Source: an uncultured bacterium
Lineage (GTDB): Bacteria > Desulfobacterota > Desulfobulbia > Desulfobulbales > Desulfobulbaceae
Length of the DNA stretch: 6,704 nucleotides
Assembly: GCA_903842475.1 (NCBI GenBank)
Contig: CAIMMA010000390.1
Span: forward strand, 1 to 6,704
Direction: 5' to 3'
Position numbers and translations under genes: made by a program. The number at the start of each line of letters is the position of its first letter. Position 1 is the stretch's first letter. Of the stretch, positions 5,175-6,704 are shown piece by piece. The notes under the pieces were generated by a model that was given only the letters and a program-made list of their open reading frames with translations, made no database searches and was not told where the DNA came from.

Positions 5175-6704
5175 TTTTCTCGCTGATGGCCGCGGTTCGT
5201 TTTTCGCCGTTCGGAGTGGTTAAATGGTTTTGGAGACGCGGCGATCGCGCCCGGATCACGCCCGCCTTGCAGGGAAGCGAAGCGTCGCTGCCCCGACAAG
5301 AGATGGCCGTTCCCAGGCAGCGGGCCAAAAAACAGGACCTCAAGAACCAACCAAACGACGTTTACCCGGCTCCCGCGCTCCATGAGCCGATGAAATCGGT
5401 GGTCACCGCGGAGAAGGATACCCAGAATGCATCCCTGAAACCACCGAAGCGCGGCACGTATCAAATCCCTCCGCTTTCGTTGCTTGATCCAAATGACGAG
5501 GACGATATTGAGGTCAGTCGCGAGCATTACTATGAAGTGAGCGCAATCCTCACCGCCAAACTCCAGGATTTCGGTGTGCAGGGAAACGTGGCCGGAATCT
5601 CACCGGGTCCAGTGGTCACCACCTATGAATTTGCTCCTGCTCCAGGAGTTAAAATTAATAAAATCGTTACGCTGGCTGATGATCTCGCCATGGTCCTCAA
5701 GGTTGATCGTGTGCGGATAGTCGGATCTATCCCCGGAAAAGCCGCCATTGGCATTGAAATACCCAATCCGGTACGAAAAAAAGTCTTTCTCAAGGATATC
5801 CTGGTGACCGCCGAATATCAGGATGCCGCCTCCATGCTCACCATCGCGCTGGGGTTTGATGTGATCGGCAGACCAATTGTCACCAGTCTCGCCCGGATGC
5901 CCCATCTGCTCATCGCCGGCGCCACCGGGGCAGGGAAGTCGGTGGCTATTAACGCTTTTATCGCCTCAATCCTTTTCAAAGCGACTCCCGAAGATGTCCG
6001 GTTGTTAATGATTGATCCCAAGCGGATTGAACTCTCGATGTATGACGATATTCCCCACCTGCTCCATCCGGTGGTGGTCGAAGCGAAAATGGCCTCCAGG
6101 GCCTTGTTGTGGGCTGTTCGGGAAATGGAGCGGCGCTACCGGCTGCTCGAAGAAAAACGGGTGAAATCTTTTGTTTCATTCAACGAGATTTCCGAGGAAA
6201 AGTTGCCGTATATCGTTATCATTGTCGATGAGCTTGCTGATCTGATGATGGTGGCCTCCAAGGATGTTGAAACCTCCATTGCTCGGTTGGCGCAAATGGC
6301 AAGGGCTGCCGGAATGCATATAATTCTGGCGACTCAGCGTCCTTCCGTCGATGTGTTGACCGGTTTGATCAAAGCCAACTTCCCCACCCGGATTTCTTTT
6401 AAAGTATCTTCGAAGGTAGACTCCAGAACCATTCTGGACGGCTCCGGCGCCGAGCATCTGCTGGGCATGGGCGACATGCTGTTTCTGCCGCCCGGAGCCG
6501 CCAAATTGCAAAGAATCCACGGCGCTTTTATTTCAGAGCAGGAAACGGAGCGGCTGGTCAGTTTTCTGAAAGAACAGGGCTCGGCTGAATACGATGCCTC
6601 GGTGTTGCAGATCGTTGAAGAAGATGCTGAGAATGTTGAAACCGGCAGTGAAGAGTATGACGAGAAATACGATGAGGCGGTGGCGGTGGTGACGGAAACG
6701 GGGC
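5175..6704 (+). CDS. ftsK: FtsK motor domain, 3' end cut by the window
   Basis: DNA translocase (FtsK/SpoIIIE) that moves chromosome ends through the closing septum and assists dimer resolution. The frame is open from before 5171 to the last base, so the C-terminal gamma (DNA-orienting) domain lies outside the window. It runs from the end of helix 4 through a short charged, Pro-rich linker (about 5222-5450) and the motif YQIPPLSLLDP into the alpha domain (about 5460-5890). The RecA-like beta domain follows: Walker A GATGAGKS (5918-5941), LLMIDPKRIELS, Walker B IVIIVDELADLM (Asp at 6227), ATQRPSVDVLTGLIKANFPTR and GSGAEHLLGMGDMLFLPPG. All ATPase residues expected by eye are present. The first ATG in this frame is 5186, without a clear ribosome binding site, so separate translation is doubtful. 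The preserved motor suggests that the upstream frameshift is recent or an artefact. Confidence 0.9.

Noticed and set aside
5150..5175. Programmed -1 frameshifting in ftsK
   Set aside because: No in-frame slippery heptamer of the X-XXY-YYZ type is present before the TGA, and such recoding is not known to me for FtsK at this position. A missing base explains it better.
1..6704. CRISPR arrays, tRNA/rRNA genes, insertion sequences or attachment sites
   Set aside because: No regular repeat-spacer pattern, cloverleaf, transposase or flanking inverted/direct repeats was seen on reading both strands.

Overview
The window carries a compact run of plus-strand bacterial genes. In order they are a HEAT-repeat protein (cut by the left edge), a TPR protein, three riboflavin genes (ribE, ribBA, ribH), nusB, and ftsK (cut by the right edge). 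The gene content, the order ribE-ribBA-ribH-nusB, the moderately high GC and the HEAT protein all suggest a Gram-negative bacterium of the Desulfobacterota / former Deltaproteobacteria type. That placement is inferred from style and gene order only; no search was run.

Region 1-2125 looks like one translationally coupled unit. The HEAT gene overlaps the TPR gene by 11 nt, and the TPR stop codon directly abuts the ribE ATG. Region 2126-2230 is a 105-nt gap with two predicted hairpins just ahead of the ribBA ribosome binding site. Region 2231-3960 holds ribBA and ribH, 20 nt apart. Together ribBA (GTP cyclohydrolase II and DHBP synthase), ribH (lumazine synthase) and ribE (riboflavin synthase) supply every committed riboflavin step except the RibD deaminase/reductase and the phosphatase, neither of which is in the window. 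I see no FMN riboswitch.

Region 3961-4041 contains a long hairpin followed by a T-rich stretch: a terminator-like structure between ribH and nusB. nusB encodes the transcription antitermination factor. Region 4465-4697 is non-coding and contains several weaker hairpins, at least one of them terminator-like.

From 4698 to the end lies ftsK, the DNA translocase used in cell division and chromosome segregation. Its membrane domain (4698-5174) and its motor domain (from about 5171, open to the window end) are in different frames. Adding one base near 5168-5170 would restore a normal fourth membrane helix and one continuous protein. This is either a sequencing/assembly error or a true frameshift. 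I found no strong sign of an undescribed system. The points most worth a second look are the ftsK frameshift, the hairpin in front of nusB, the paired hairpins before ribBA, and the coupling of the HEAT/TPR pair to riboflavin synthesis.
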